This document shows, one piece after another, positions 9,598 through 18,247 of a stretch of 64,000 bases of DNA. A program made the position numbers and the translations under genes. Each line of letters begins with the position of its first letter. Positions within the stretch are counted from its first letter, which is position 1. This stretch comes from Streptomyces sp. NBC_00443 (GTDB lineage Bacteria > Actinomycetota > Actinomycetes > Streptomycetales > Streptomycetaceae): positions 1 to 64,000 of the forward strand of contig NZ_CP107917.1 of NCBI RefSeq assembly GCF_036014175.1, read 5' to 3'. Below the pieces are notes generated by a model. That model made no database searches. It was not told the DNA's origin and saw nothing but the letters and a program-made list of their open reading frames with translations.

Positions 9598-9891
9598 GTG
9601 CCCAAGCCGTATCCGAAGGAGTTCCGCGAGGACGTCGTGCGGGTCGCGCGCAACCGCGAGCCCGGCGTCACACTGGAACAGATCGCCGCCGACTTCGGGG
9701 CCCACCCGATCACGCTGTCGAAGTGGCTGCGCCGCGCCGACACCGACGAAGGGGCCAGGCCCGCAACGGCGTCGGGTGAGTCGGCCGAGCTGCGCGAGGC
9801 CCGCAAACGGATCCGGCTGCTGGAGCAGGAGAACGACGTGCTCAGGAGGGCTGCGGCGTATCTGTCGCAGGCGAACCTGCCGGCAAAATGA
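9598..9891 (+). CDS. IS3-family OrfA (helix-turn-helix subunit), copy 1
   Basis: A 97-aa DNA-binding OrfA with an HTH (LEQIAADFGAHPITLSKWL) and a C-terminal leucine-rich coiled coil (RIRLLEQENDVLRRA) used for multimerisation. GTG start at 9598 after GGAAGGA. Its TGA overlaps the orfB ATG as ATGA, so OrfB may be made by reinitiation or by a frameshift fusion as in other IS3 elements. The protein is identical to that of copy 2. Confidence 0.9.
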   Translation: MPKPYPKEFREDVVRVARNREPGVTLEQIAADFGAHPITLSKWLRRADTDEGARPATASGESAELREARKRIRLLEQENDVLRRAAAYLSQANLPAK

Positions 9892-10778
9892 TGTACCCGC
9901 TCGTCCGCGAGCTGGCCGCCGCCGCTGCCCCTTGCCGGGTGCCGGTGGCGGTGACGTGCCGGGTGCTCGGGCTGGCCCGTCAGCCCTACTACCGGTGGCT
10001 GACCAGGCCGGTCACTGATGCTGAGATGGCCGGGGCGTACCGGGCCAATGCACTGTTCGACGCGCACCGCGACGATCCCGAGTTCGGGCACCGCTTCCTT
10101 GTCGACGAGGCCCACGCGGCCGGTGAGGTGATGGCCGAGCGGACCGCCTGGCGGATCTGCCGGGACAACAGCTGGTGGAGTGCCTTCGGCAAGCGAAGCG
10201 GCCGCGGGAAGCACGCCAAGGCCGGGCCACCGGTCCACGACGACCTGGTGCGGCGGGACTTCACCGCCGACGCCCCGAACCGGCTGTGGCTCACGGACAT
10301 CACCGAGCACCCAACCGGCGAGGGCAAGCTGTGTATGTGCGCCGTCAAGGAGGTGTTCTCGGGCCGCATCGTGGGCTATTCCATCGACGCCCGGATGAAG
10401 TCCCACCTCGCGGTCACCGCTCTGCAATCCGCCGTCGCCCGCCGCGGCCAGGTGGCCGGGTGCATTGTGCATTCGAATCGCGGCTCTCAGTTCCGGTCAC
10501 GGAAGTTCGTGTCCGCTCTCGTCCGGCACGACCTCGTCGGCTCGATGGGCAGGGTCGGGGCGGCCGGCGACAACGCGGCCATGGAGAGCTTCTTTGCACT
10601 GCTGCAGAAGAACGTCCTGGACCGTCAAGTCTGGGCTACCCGGCAGGACTTGCGGATCGCGATCGTGACCTGGATTGAACGCACCTACCACCGACGCCGA
10701 CGCCAGAGACGCCTATCCCGATTGACCCCCGTCGAGTACGAGACCATCATGACCCCACCCGCAGCCCTGGCTGCATAA
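9888..10778 (+). CDS. IS3-family OrfB transposase, copy 1, catalytic Asp changed to Asn
   Basis: A full-length 296-aa DDE integrase-type transposase. The first Asp is present (LTDITEH, Asp137) and the Glu is present (AMESFF, Glu233). The second catalytic position reads VHSNRGSQ, Asn197, where copy 2 and IS3 relatives have VHSDRGSQ. The protein is therefore predicted inactive despite an intact frame. It should cut and join the element ends as an OrfAB complex. Confidence 0.88.
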   Translation: MMYPLVRELAAAAAPCRVPVAVTCRVLGLARQPYYRWLTRPVTDAEMAGAYRANALFDAHRDDPEFGHRFLVDEAHAAGEVMAERTAWRICRDNSWWSAFGKRSGRGKHAKAGPPVHDDLVRRDFTADAPNRLWLTDITEHPTGEGKLCMCAVKEVFSGRIVGYSIDARMKSHLAVTALQSAVARRGQVAGCIVHSNRGSQFRSRKFVSALVRHDLVGSMGRVGAAGDNAAMESFFALLQKNVLDRQVWATRQDLRIAIVTWIERTYHRRRRQRRLSRLTPVEYETIMTPPAALAA

Positions 10779-10914
10779 CCCCGCTGTCACCCGATCACGC
10801 AGCAGCCCCGTCCTGTCTTGAAGCAGCCGATTCGCCTCTGCGGCGCCCAAGCAGCTCTCCAGAACCGCCATCAAGGCGTAGTGCCACCCCAATGAAGAAC
10901 ACATCCACGGCGAG

Positions 10915-10965
10915 AAGCAGGGCCCCACTGGCTAATGAAGGCCAAGAGCCAGTGGGGCCCTGCTT
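10915..10965. terminator. strong bidirectional hairpin terminator
   Basis: A perfect 19-bp stem (10915-10933 with 10947-10965) closes a 13-nt loop. It sits just beyond the stop of the minus-strand HTH gene and separates it from the IS3 copy. T-runs are short, as is usual in Streptomyces. Confidence 0.8.
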
Positions 10966-10967
10966 AC

Positions 10968-11474
10968 TCAATGAGCAGATGTCACGGTTTCCCTCCGCCG
11001 TCCCGGACTACGGTCCCACCTCGTGGCGAAAGACCGAATGGAATCGGCGGTGAAGACGGGACCAGCACCAATGCGGCCAATGGGGCGTGGGAAGTCCGGA
11101 TGGCTGCCGTCCAGTTGAGCCACCCTCTGGCGGGTAACGCCCAACTCCGCAGCAGCTTCCCGGTACCCCATGAGGTCCTGTTCCTTCGGATGATCTCGCT
11201 CAGCGTTTGCCTGCTCAGCAGTGACCACTCGCAGGTCCGTCAGCCGAGGCCTTTGGCCTAGCGCAGCACTGAGGCCTTCAGTTGCGGCCTCGAGAGCCTC
11301 TTGCGTGGCTTCCGACAAGCTGGGTGCTACCAGACGCCATACCAGGTAGAGGAGCTCAGTATCAGCCTCGTGCCTGACGACGCCAGCGCAGTACCGGCGT
11401 AGCTCTTCGAACTGCTCATCCCTGAAGGTGCCCACAGCGCCCACAGTTACGGATGCCCGCCACTCTTGTCCCAT
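10968..11474 (-). CDS. HTH protein, possible antitoxin of the HicA-like gene
   Basis: The ATG at 11474 is chosen because a purine-rich AGGAGGAGAGGAGAAGG tract lies just upstream; longer open frame toward 11579 lacks such a signal. The product is 168 aa. The N-terminal half is a mixed alpha/beta domain of unknown role. The C-terminal part has an AlpA/MerR-like wing-helix signature (YREAAAELGVTRQRVAQL, then FPRPIGRIGAGPVF). Similar HTH proteins in Streptomyces are, as I recall, paired with short HicA-like proteins, as here: the 66-aa gene lies about 95 bp upstream in the same direction. Antitoxin/repressor is inference. Confidence 0.6.
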   Translation of the reverse strand: MGQEWRASVTVGAVGTFRDEQFEELRRYCAGVVRHEADTELLYLVWRLVAPSLSEATQEALEAATEGLSAALGQRPRLTDLRVVTAEQANAERDHPKEQDLMGYREAAAELGVTRQRVAQLDGSHPDFPRPIGRIGAGPVFTADSIRSFATRWDRSPGRRRETVTSAH

Positions 11475-11568
11475 TTCCTTCTCCTCTCCTCCTCTATCCG
11501 GTTCATCTGGCAGTGCTCGGATGGACGGGGCGGGGGCCCGGCCTTCTGGCCCCCGCCTGCACCTGGGC

Positions 11569-11769
11569 CTAGTCCTCATCCGGGAAGACCAAGCCCGCCC
11601 TGCGCAGCTGCACGATCAGGTCGATCCACTGCCCCGGCGTCTCCGGCTCGGGACCGGCCAGAACTGCAGTGCCGTTCCGGGAGAACCGCCATGAGCCCTG
11701 AGCACTCTGGTGACTCTTAAATCCCTGACGGTCCAGCGCTGCGAGGAGCACGTCCATCCGATCAGTCAT
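11569..11769 (-). CDS. HicA-like small protein (possible toxin)
   Basis: A 66-aa protein from ATG 11769, preceded by GGGGAGGGTGGG. The pattern LLAALDRQGFKSHQSAQGSWRF resembles the double-stranded-RNA-binding fold of HicA toxins, whose catalytic His lies in a GSH motif. Here that place reads QGSW, so the classical His is absent. It ends with LRRAGLVFP, as in Streptomyces HicA-like proteins. HicA toxins cleave mRNA; a degenerate member could be non-toxic. It precedes the HTH gene at 11474 on the same strand, making a two-gene unit closed by the terminator at 10915-10965. Confidence 0.5.
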   Translation of the reverse strand: MTDRMDVLLAALDRQGFKSHQSAQGSWRFSRNGTAVLAGPEPETPGQWIDLIVQLRRAGLVFPDED

Positions 11770-11796
11770 ATCCCACCCTCCCCTCAAACCTTGCAT

Positions 11797-12047
11797 GTGT
11801 CAAGCTTTAAAGTGGCGGCAACCTATCCTGAAAACCTTGCTTCTGGCAAATCGGCTGGTACGGAACGGTCGGCGGAGCACATCCGCACGAGCTTCCAGGA
11901 CAACCTTTCCGCTGATTGCCACCCACAGTCGACCGCATGCAGTCATGCGGCCGGGGCCGTGAGTCCAGATACGACGCCACCAGGCGCACCGCACGACGGT
12001 TCCTGTCGAACAGCAACAGCAGGCGCGCTAGGCTCACCGCCGCCTAC
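11797..12047. other. intergenic region without recognised gene
   Basis: About 250 bp between the HicA-like gene and the zinc-finger/sigma-like gene. On the minus strand it contains TTGACA (complement of 11798-11803) that could be a -35 box for the HicA-like gene, but no matching -10 box at the usual distance. No open frame with coding character was found. Confidence 0.4.
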
Positions 12048-13193
12048 TCACCGCTCTAGCCGAGTTGGGCGCGCAGTAGACGTAGGCGTGTTGGCCTTCC
12101 GTGCTATCGGCCGCGCGGCCTGCTGCCGGCGCTCTCGGGACCGGTTCCAGCGCGGGCAGTACCCAGGGTTGTTCGGCACTGACGAGACGACTGGCAAGGG
12201 GTAAGACAGGCTTGGCACCCGCCTCCGGCGAGAGCGCCTGTGACCGCTTGGGAAAGTCGGCGCACGCCGCGGTTCAGAGGGGGCGGCTCCACGAGCGGAG
12301 CCACGCACGCGCCGGCTGCCCCTCTTTCTGAACAGTGAATCGAGCGCAGCGAGCTCCGGCCACGCTGAACCGTCGGGCCGCGCAGTCCGTCGCAGATCCC
12401 GTGCAGGAATGACTGTGCGCAAATCCCGCAACGCGCGCATCCTGCCGTTGCCGTCCACCACCCAAAAGCCGATCCTCTCCATGCCCTCGGCAGCCTTGGC
12501 ACCGACCCCCTGCGTCCCCAGGCCCTCCGGCCGACCCTGCGAAGGCATCCACTCGGACAGCTTCCATCGGAAGTACTCGCTGTCCTCGCTGCTTTCCGGC
12601 ATGGCCCGCTTGACGTCCTGGATGTCAGGGAACGCCGCCTCAGTGTCTGTGTAGTCGAGGAAGCGGTAGGGCATGCGCCGCCCTTTCCGTGGGCGCGCCA
12701 CCCTGAACCATGGGTTGGACAGCGCTGCGGGAGCTACTGCGCGCTTGGCGGGCTGCTCAGCCCGCGCACTGCGGTAGGCAGCCTGCTTGCACGCGTCGCT
12801 GCAGTACTTGCGCGTACGCCCGCGGGCCTTTTGCACGAAGGGCGGCGTGGTACAGCCGACACGCTGGCACCGATGGACAGGTACCTCTTTGACACCCTCC
12901 CAGACCAGGGCCGAGTGCTGCGGACCCGTCCGGCTCAACAGCTCCTCACGCAGCTGGGGCCCGAACTCCGAGTCCCGCAGCCTGATCAGCAGGCTCCTGA
13001 TGAGCTCCTGCAAGCCCTCTACCGTCCACCCGAACTGTCGGGCCATCTGCACGAGTGGAGCCCCGTGCAGATAGTCGAGCAGGAGTCGCCGTTCGGAGTC
13101 CCGCAACACCTTGCGCAGGGCACGCCCGAGGACGTCATCGCCGATCCGGCGGCTGACGGGATCCTTGTCCGGCCAGTACTGTTCTCGCCTCAC
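12048..13193 (-). CDS. sigma-region-4-like HTH and zinc-finger protein
   Basis: GTG 13193 is chosen for the GGGGAGGAG just upstream; the frame is open further up but that part overlaps the membrane gene. The first 75 residues resemble a sigma-70 region-4 helix-turn-helix (LGRALRKVL … MARQFGWTVEGLQEL). A cysteine cluster follows, C-x4-C … RKYCSDACKQAAYR, typical of small actinobacterial zinc fingers. The middle part mentions no known catalytic motif. The last 80 residues are Arg/Pro-rich and may be out-of-frame read-through after an unseen indel. It overlaps the membrane protein gene by 59 bp, suggesting coupled translation. Regulatory role is inference. Confidence 0.6.
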   Translation of the reverse strand: MRREQYWPDKDPVSRRIGDDVLGRALRKVLRDSERRLLLDYLHGAPLVQMARQFGWTVEGLQELIRSLLIRLRDSEFGPQLREELLSRTGPQHSALVWEGVKEVPVHRCQRVGCTTPPFVQKARGRTRKYCSDACKQAAYRSARAEQPAKRAVAPAALSNPWFRVARPRKGRRMPYRFLDYTDTEAAFPDIQDVKRAMPESSEDSEYFRWKLSEWMPSQGRPEGLGTQGVGAKAAEGMERIGFWVVDGNGRMRALRDLRTVIPARDLRRTARPDGSAWPELAALDSLFRKRGSRRVRGSARGAAPSEPRRAPTFPSGHRRSRRRRVPSLSYPLPVVSSVPNNPGYCPRWNRSRERRQQAARPIARKANTPTSTARPTRLER

Positions 13194-13512
13194 TGCGCTC
13201 CTCCCCGCCCGGCTCCGCAACTGCCGTACTGTCCGGCGACGTCGCACCGCCGGAGAGTGCGGGATCGGCCACCGGCCCCTGCGGGCCTGCCCCCGGTCCC
13301 GCACTGAGGCCAGCCTGCCCGACTCCCACCCGCAGCGACTTGAAGAGCCCCAGAAGCGTCCGCCCGCTGCTGTCCAGCATGACCGGCAGATCTTCCAGCC
13401 GCGCACGGCGGATAGCCAACGCAGCCAGAACGGCGTGGGCGACAAGCGCGGCCAGACAGACCAGGGCGAGCAACCCCACCACCGCCACAACTGCCCACGG
13501 GACGTCAGACAT
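13135..13512 (-). CDS. small single-pass membrane protein
   Basis: A 125-aa protein from ATG 13512, preceded by GAAGGAG. Residues 6-33 form one hydrophobic helix (VVAVVGLLALVCLAALVAH), followed by a basic stretch and a Gly/Pro-rich cytoplasmic tail. No family recognised. Its 3' end overlaps the start of the zinc-finger/HTH gene, so the two are probably one operon. A membrane anchor plus regulator pair is plausible but unproven. Confidence 0.6.
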   Translation of the reverse strand: MSDVPWAVVAVVGLLALVCLAALVAHAVLAALAIRRARLEDLPVMLDSSGRTLLGLFKSLRVGVGQAGLSAGPGAGPQGPVADPALSGGATSPDSTAVAEPGGEERSEARTVLAGQGSRQPPDRR

Positions 13513-13539
13513 CAGCTTCGCTCCTTCGAGACCGAAAAC

Positions 13540-13579
13540 GCCGATGGCCCCGACGCGTCTTCGCGTCGGGGCCATCGGC
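13540..13579 (-). terminator. perfect 18-bp hairpin ahead of the membrane-protein gene
   Basis: Arms 13540-13557 and 13562-13579 pair perfectly around a TCTT loop; on the minus strand the stem is followed by TTTT. It lies in the 5' leader of the minus-strand gene starting at 13512 and could insulate it or act as an attenuator. Confidence 0.7.
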
Positions 13580-13589
13580 GTGAGGCATG

Positions 13590-13615
13590 AAAAACCCCGC
13601 CGGAGAAGGCGGGGT
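13590..13615 (-). terminator. rho-independent terminator, minus strand
   Basis: ACCCCGCC…GGCGGGGT stem (13594-13601 with 13608-13615) followed on the minus strand by five T residues. It lies directly upstream of the second hairpin, giving two tandem terminators before the 13512 gene. Confidence 0.75.
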
Positions 13616-14359
13616 CGTCTGGTGCAGGCACATGTGTGCCACCACCAAGGCGAGCATAGCCAGGTACAGCCCAAGCAAGACCGGTTCCCGGTATCGAAGC
13701 CGCGTTCCCGCAGCTCAGAGGCGCGATAAGCAGGAGGGCTCTCCAGCAGGGCAAGAGAGTATTTTCGTAACAACGCCTACCGGCGCCGGCTGCGGAACCC
13801 TCGCTCCGTCCTGCCAGGCATCTCGACGACACCCGACGATGCGGCCCGGCGCATACCCGCGATCAGAGAAAGTGACCAACTCTCAGAAGAAGACGGCTAC
13901 AACTGATCAACGACCCTGATACCTGACAAACCCACAGCTCAGACTGCCACCACAACCAACACCTTCAGCCACCCAGCGATCACCTCCCGCCGCCCGCCCC
14001 CCCCGAACACAGCCAGACACACGAACTGATCAGCCCAGCTCAGCCATCCGTGAACCGATCACAAAAACCGATCCTGGACAGCACTCGCCGCACTCGGCAT
14101 CGACTGGGCGTAGCAGCAGAGTCTGTGGGTGCTGAAGCGTGGCGTGTCCTGCGGGGCGCCTGGACACGCATTGCGGGAGCTGTGCATGGAGTGGGCGTAA
14201 CACCACTGCTGACGGATCGTTGAACCAGCCAGACACGCCCCCCATGCACAGAGAGACCCCGGGAGTCATGGGCCCAGGGCCTGGTGCTGGTGAACGTCAG
14301 CGGGACGGCCACACCGGCCTCTACGATGCTCATTCCGCTTGACCGTCCTCTGGAGCACC
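13616..14359. other. no convincing gene (about 740 bp)
   Basis: No frame here shows coding character or a credible ribosome site. The last 60 bp form the leader of the OLD-type gene, with TCTGGAGCACC in front of its ATG. The tandem terminators at the left edge imply that something once transcribed leftward from here, but I cannot identify it. Confidence 0.4.
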
Positions 14360-15968
14360 ATGCGCCTCGAACACATCAGGATCGACAACTTCCGTGGCCT
14401 CAGTCAGGTGGACATGCCGTTTTCCCGATTCGGTTGCCTGATCGGCGAAAACAACGCCGGGAAGTCGTCGGTGTTCCAGGCCCTTAACATGTTTCTGCGT
14501 TCGGGTTCGGCCACGCCGACCGACTTCCTGAACCCCGCGCGGCCGGTGCGCATCCAGCTCACCTTCGCAGGCATCAACGAGGCAGACTTACTCCGTCTCG
14601 AGGAAGGCCACCGGGCTCGCATCGAGCCCGCGATCCATGACGGTCGGCTCGCCCTGGCCCGGATCTACGCAGGGCCCGGTAAGGGCGTTGTGCGGTTGGT
14701 CAAGAAGGTACCCAAGGACCTCCGCTACCAGCGGCCGACGCTCGACGAGGTCCTGAGGCCAAGATCACCGATGAGGAGCTCGCAGAGCGCGTCAGGCTCA
14801 CCTATCCGGACATTCATGCGACCCTGCCCGGGAAGATCACCCGCGCGGCAGTCAGGCGCGCCTGGAACGAGATCGTCACAGCTCTCGCCAATGAAGACTT
14901 CACCCTGGGCGATGAGCCGTTGCCGACAGGACTGGACAAGTCGGTGATGTCGCTCTTGCCGGAGCCGATCTACATCCCGGCTGTGAAGGAACTCAACGAC
15001 GAGGTCAAAACCAGCTCAACGGCGACGTTCGGACGGCTGCTGTCCATCCTGTTCGAGGACATCGAGCATCAGCTCCCTGCGCTTGAGTCCTCCTTCGAGC
15101 AGCTGCGCACCCAGCTCAACGTGGTGACGAAGGAGGACGGCAAGGAGTCGGATGAGCGCCTGCCAGAGGTGAGTCAGATCGAATCAGTGATCCAGCGGAA
15201 TCTGCAGGAGTCCTTCCCCGCGCAAGTGTGCGTCTGGAGATCCCTCCGCCTCGTCTGCGCAGCCTGCTGGAGGAAGCGGAGATCGCCGTCAACGACGGCA
15301 TCAGCGGTCCGTTCAAGACTAAGGGCGATGGCCTGCGCAGGTCAGTGGCGTTCGCCATCCTGCGGGCTTATGTAGACCTGAAGACCGCTCGGCCAGCCGG
15401 GCCGGACAGCGCGCAGCAGCCCTGCCTTCTGCTGTTCGAAGAGCCTGAAGTCTTTCTTCATCCGCGGGCGCAGCGCAAGCTCTTCGAAGCGCTGACCGTG
15501 TTCTCCGACTACAACGATGTGCTGGTCAGTACGCACTCGTCGGCCTTCTATGCCCCGGGGCCACAGGAACCTTCGTCAAGGTGGTCAAGGACCATGCACT
15601 GAACCCGCCGGCTAGCCGGACCTGCGTGGTCGACCTGCCCGACTTTGACGCCCGCGACCAGTTCGAGATCATCACACAGGAGAACAACGAGGCGGCATTC
15701 TTCGCCAATTCCGTGCTCCTCGTGGAAGGCCCCAGCGACCACCTCCTTATCCCTCATATCGCAAGCACCCTCTGCCCTCAGTGGGACTTCGACAAGCATG
15801 GTGCGGCCATCGCCAAGGTCGAGGGCAAGGGCAGCATCGCGCGATACCGCAACTTCTTCCGTCGCTTCGAGATGAGAGTCGCGGTCATCGCGGACTTGGA
15901 CGCAGTGCTCGACGGGTTCGACAAACTGGGCGCCGAGCAATCGTCAATACCTGTGGATCGGTGGCTTC

Positions 15969-16295
15969 TCAGCTTCGAGATGATCGGAGCCGGGTGAGTC
16001 CGTCGATTGCTGCAAGCTCGGTGTTCAGGAGTTGATCTCCGGCTGGTGCGGTGACGATGAGGAGAACGGACACGTCGGGGTAGTCGTCCTCGAGAAGGTC
16101 GTCTTCGCCGTCGTCTCCAGGAATGGCGTTTGGCTGGACCTTGATGCGGGTCGTGTCGGCGAGGGTGGCGAGGAAGTAGACGCCGAAGTAGTCGCTCTCG
16201 CGCTCGGCAAAGGCCGCTGGCAGCCGCTCGGCGAGGAGGTCGGCCAGTTGCTGGGCCGTGTAGGCGTTCGTGCCGTGGGTGTCGGTGACGGTCAT
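15969..16295 (-). CDS. small acidic passenger protein of the IS256 element
   Basis: A 108-aa ORF from ATG 16295, with GAGGAG nine bases upstream, begins 13 bp after the transposase stop and lies wholly inside the insertion sequence. The product has an N-terminal helix-rich stretch (TAQQLADLLAERLP) and a very acidic middle (DDGEDDLLEDDYPD). It has no membrane segment. I do not recognise a family. Its tight spacing and own ribosome site argue that it is a real gene co-expressed with the transposase, either a regulator of transposition or cargo. Confidence 0.55.
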   Translation of the reverse strand: MTVTDTHGTNAYTAQQLADLLAERLPAAFAERESDYFGVYFLATLADTTRIKVQPNAIPGDDGEDDLLEDDYPDVSVLLIVTAPAGDQLLNTELAAIDGLTRLRSSRS

Positions 16296-16308
16296 CGTGG
16301 CATTCTCC

Positions 16309-17562
16309 TCAGGCCGCGTGGTTCTCGGTGCGTTCGACCAGTTGGCCGTTCTCGAAGCGGGCGCCCACGCGGACGAGCGGGACCAGGTGGGCTCCGGTGA
16401 TCGCCCGCCAGCGGGACTGGGCGGACTCGACGAGCTTGAACACCATCGCGAGTGCCGCGGCCGGACTGCCGGCACCCCGGGTGACCTTGGTTCGGAGCTT
16501 GACCGTGGAGAACGTCGACTCGATCGGGTTCGTGGTCCGTAGGTGGATCCAGTGCTCGGCCGGGAAGTCGTAGAACGCCAGCAGATCGTCGCGGTCGTCG
16601 GTGATCTTCGCGACGGCCTTGGGCCACTTCGTGCCGTAGGTGCGGACGAACTCCTCGATCGCCTTCTCGGCGTGGGCGCGGTCCTCGGCGTTGTAGATCT
16701 CCTGCATGGCCTTCGTCGCGCCCGGCTGCGCGGACTTGGGCAGGCAGTTCGCGACATTGCGGGCCTTGTGAACCCAGCAGCGCTGATGGCGGGCGGAGGG
16801 GAAGACCTCGGCGAGCGCCCGCCATAGGCCCATCGCGCCGTCCCCGATGACCAGCTCGGGGTCACGCATGCCACGTCGACGGCAGTCGCGCAGCAGGTCG
16901 GCCCATGACTCGGTGGACTCGCGTAGCCCCTCGGCCAGGGCGATCAGCTCCTTGGTGCCGTCCAACCGGACCCCGAGCAGGACCAGGACGCACGAGTGCG
17001 CCTGCCCGAGCCGCACCTTCGGGTGCACGCCGTCCGCCCACACGTAGACGAAGTCCCGGTCGGACAGGTCACGGGCCTGGAAGGCAGCGTGGTCGTCGGC
17101 TCACTGCTTCGTCAGCCGGGTGACCGTGGCCGGCGACAGGCCGGCTGTGCCGCCGAGGAACTGCTCCAGAGCAGGCACGAAGTCCCCCGACGACAGTCCG
17201 TGCAGGTAGAGCAGCGGCAGGACCTCGGAGACCTTCGGGGACTTGCGGCACCACGGGGGAAGGATCTTGGAGGAGAACCGCTTCCGCTCGCCGCTCTCCG
17301 CGTCGATGCGCCGGTCATTCACCCGGAGCGCGGTGACCTCGACCGGCCCGGCCGCGGTGACCACGGTCCTCGCCTTGTGGCGGCCGTTGCGAACCACCAG
17401 GCGCCGTCCCCGCTCGTCGGTCTCGGCTGACAACTCGGCTATGTACTGGTTCACTTCCGCCTCCAGCGCGGCGGCGAGCATCCGACGGGCGCCCTCCCGG
17501 ACGATCTCGTCGATCAAGGAGCCGGACTGTATGGAACCGTCCTCGGTGACTACGCTGAGCAC
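16309..17562 (-). pseudogene. IS256-family transposase with an in-frame TGA
   Basis: The frame spans 417 codons (Mutator-type transposase). Catalytic Asp, Asp and Glu lie in WADGVH, VIGDGAMG and NPIESTFSTVK. The frame is interrupted once, at 17101-17103, by TGA after RLTKQ; the next codons read ADDHAAFQARDLSDRD in the same phase. Relatives, as I recall them, have Trp there, so TGG to TGA is the likely lesion. Both halves are otherwise open. Unless the TGA is read through, this copy is inactive. Confidence 0.85.
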
Positions 17563-18247
17563 GGGCGTGCCTTCCCGACCCGCGCTGCAACGCGGGCCTA
17601 CTCGGAGACCTTACGGATCATTCGGGAAGGTACGCCCTCCGCGTCCCCACCCGGGGCTGATCCACAAGTCTTGAGCATTGCTCCTGGGCGCCAGCCGCGA
17701 GTGCCATGAGCTGCGCGACCGGGTCGTCTCCAGGGTGAACCAGTTAGTGGAAGACGACGATGCCGAAGTGTCGGGCAGGACTCTCAAGGGTCTGCGCACC
17801 AGCGGCTCCGCTCGCGAGCTGTGGCGGCAGGCTCAGCTCAAGCGCAAGGAGCACGCCCAGGGGCTGTGCGAGTGGGAGGAGCTCGACGCCGCGGTTACCG
17901 CCTTCTTCGCCCGTTCCGCCTCCGGCACCGCACGAAAAATCCTCGAAGAAGCCCAGGATGCGGAGCTGAAGAAGATGAAGCTGGAGCTCCTGATGATGCT
18001 TCGGAGGGAGGACATCTACGTGTGGGAGTTGGGGGCGATCGAGGCCTACTATCCGCCGCTGGAGACGAACGAGTCGAACAACAAAAATGACCGGGCCCGT
18101 CGGTTTTGCGAGCGCTACACCACTGGGGATGACATCCGCGGCTTGCCTGTCTTCAAGGACACGGCCGCCTGCGAGTTCGATCTCATCTTCGAAGCCTTCT
18201 TCGGTTCATCCCCGTTGCAGCCGCCGACAGTTGAGCTCCCCCGGTAG

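Larger units (their letters stand above)
9531..10809 (+). mobile_element. IS3-family element, copy 1 (about 1,279 bp)
   Basis: Bounded by imperfect terminal inverted repeats beginning GGGACTGCTGC at the left and ending GCAGCAGCCCC at the right. It holds orfA and orfB. An almost identical inverted copy lies at 30146-31427. Flanking bases show no obvious target duplication (…CCGAAC left, GTCCTG right), so one junction may have been rearranged. The insertion truncates the HA-repeat gene. Confidence 0.9.
15935..17683 (-). mobile_element. IS256-family element (about 1.75 kb) with a passenger ORF
   Basis: Ends are imperfect inverted repeats: GAGCAATCGTCAATACCTG at the left and, read inward from the right, GAGCAATGCTCAAGACTTG. 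The element carries a transposase gene on the minus strand and, downstream of it, a 108-codon ORF. It is longer than many IS256 elements because of the extra ORF. The clean duplication shows a simple transposition event into the OLD-type gene. Confidence 0.9.
15926..17692. repeat. 9-bp target-site duplication flanking the IS256 element
   Basis: CTGGGCGCC at 15926-15934 and again at 17684-17692 directly abuts the element ends. The length is typical for IS256-family insertions (8-9 bp). Removing the element and one copy restores the OLD-type reading frame. Confidence 0.9.
14360..18247 (+). pseudogene. OLD-family ATP-dependent nuclease gene, frameshifted and split by an IS256 element
   Basis: The ATG at 14360 follows CTGGAGC. 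An N-terminal SMC/RecF-like ATPase has Walker A GENNAGKSS (residues 29-37); Walker B LLLFEEPEVFLHP comes later, then STHSSAF. A TOPRIM nuclease domain (LLVEGPSDHLL, VAVIADLDAV) follows. The frame changes near 14755, 15225 and 15555. At 15934 the gene is interrupted by the IS256 element and resumes at 17693: DKLGA joins SRECHELRD in frame if the element and one target copy are removed. The C-terminal part ends at 18247. OLD-family nucleases are widespread in phage-defence loci. The protein cannot be made now. Confidence 0.85.

Noticed and set aside
3000..9600. CRISPR-associated transposon (CAST)
   Set aside because: No Cas12k, Cascade genes or CRISPR repeats are present around the Tn7-like operon.
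9531..9600. Target-site duplication of the IS3 copies
   Set aside because: Flanks were compared directly and with swapped partners at 3 and 4 bp for several end positions; no convincing match.
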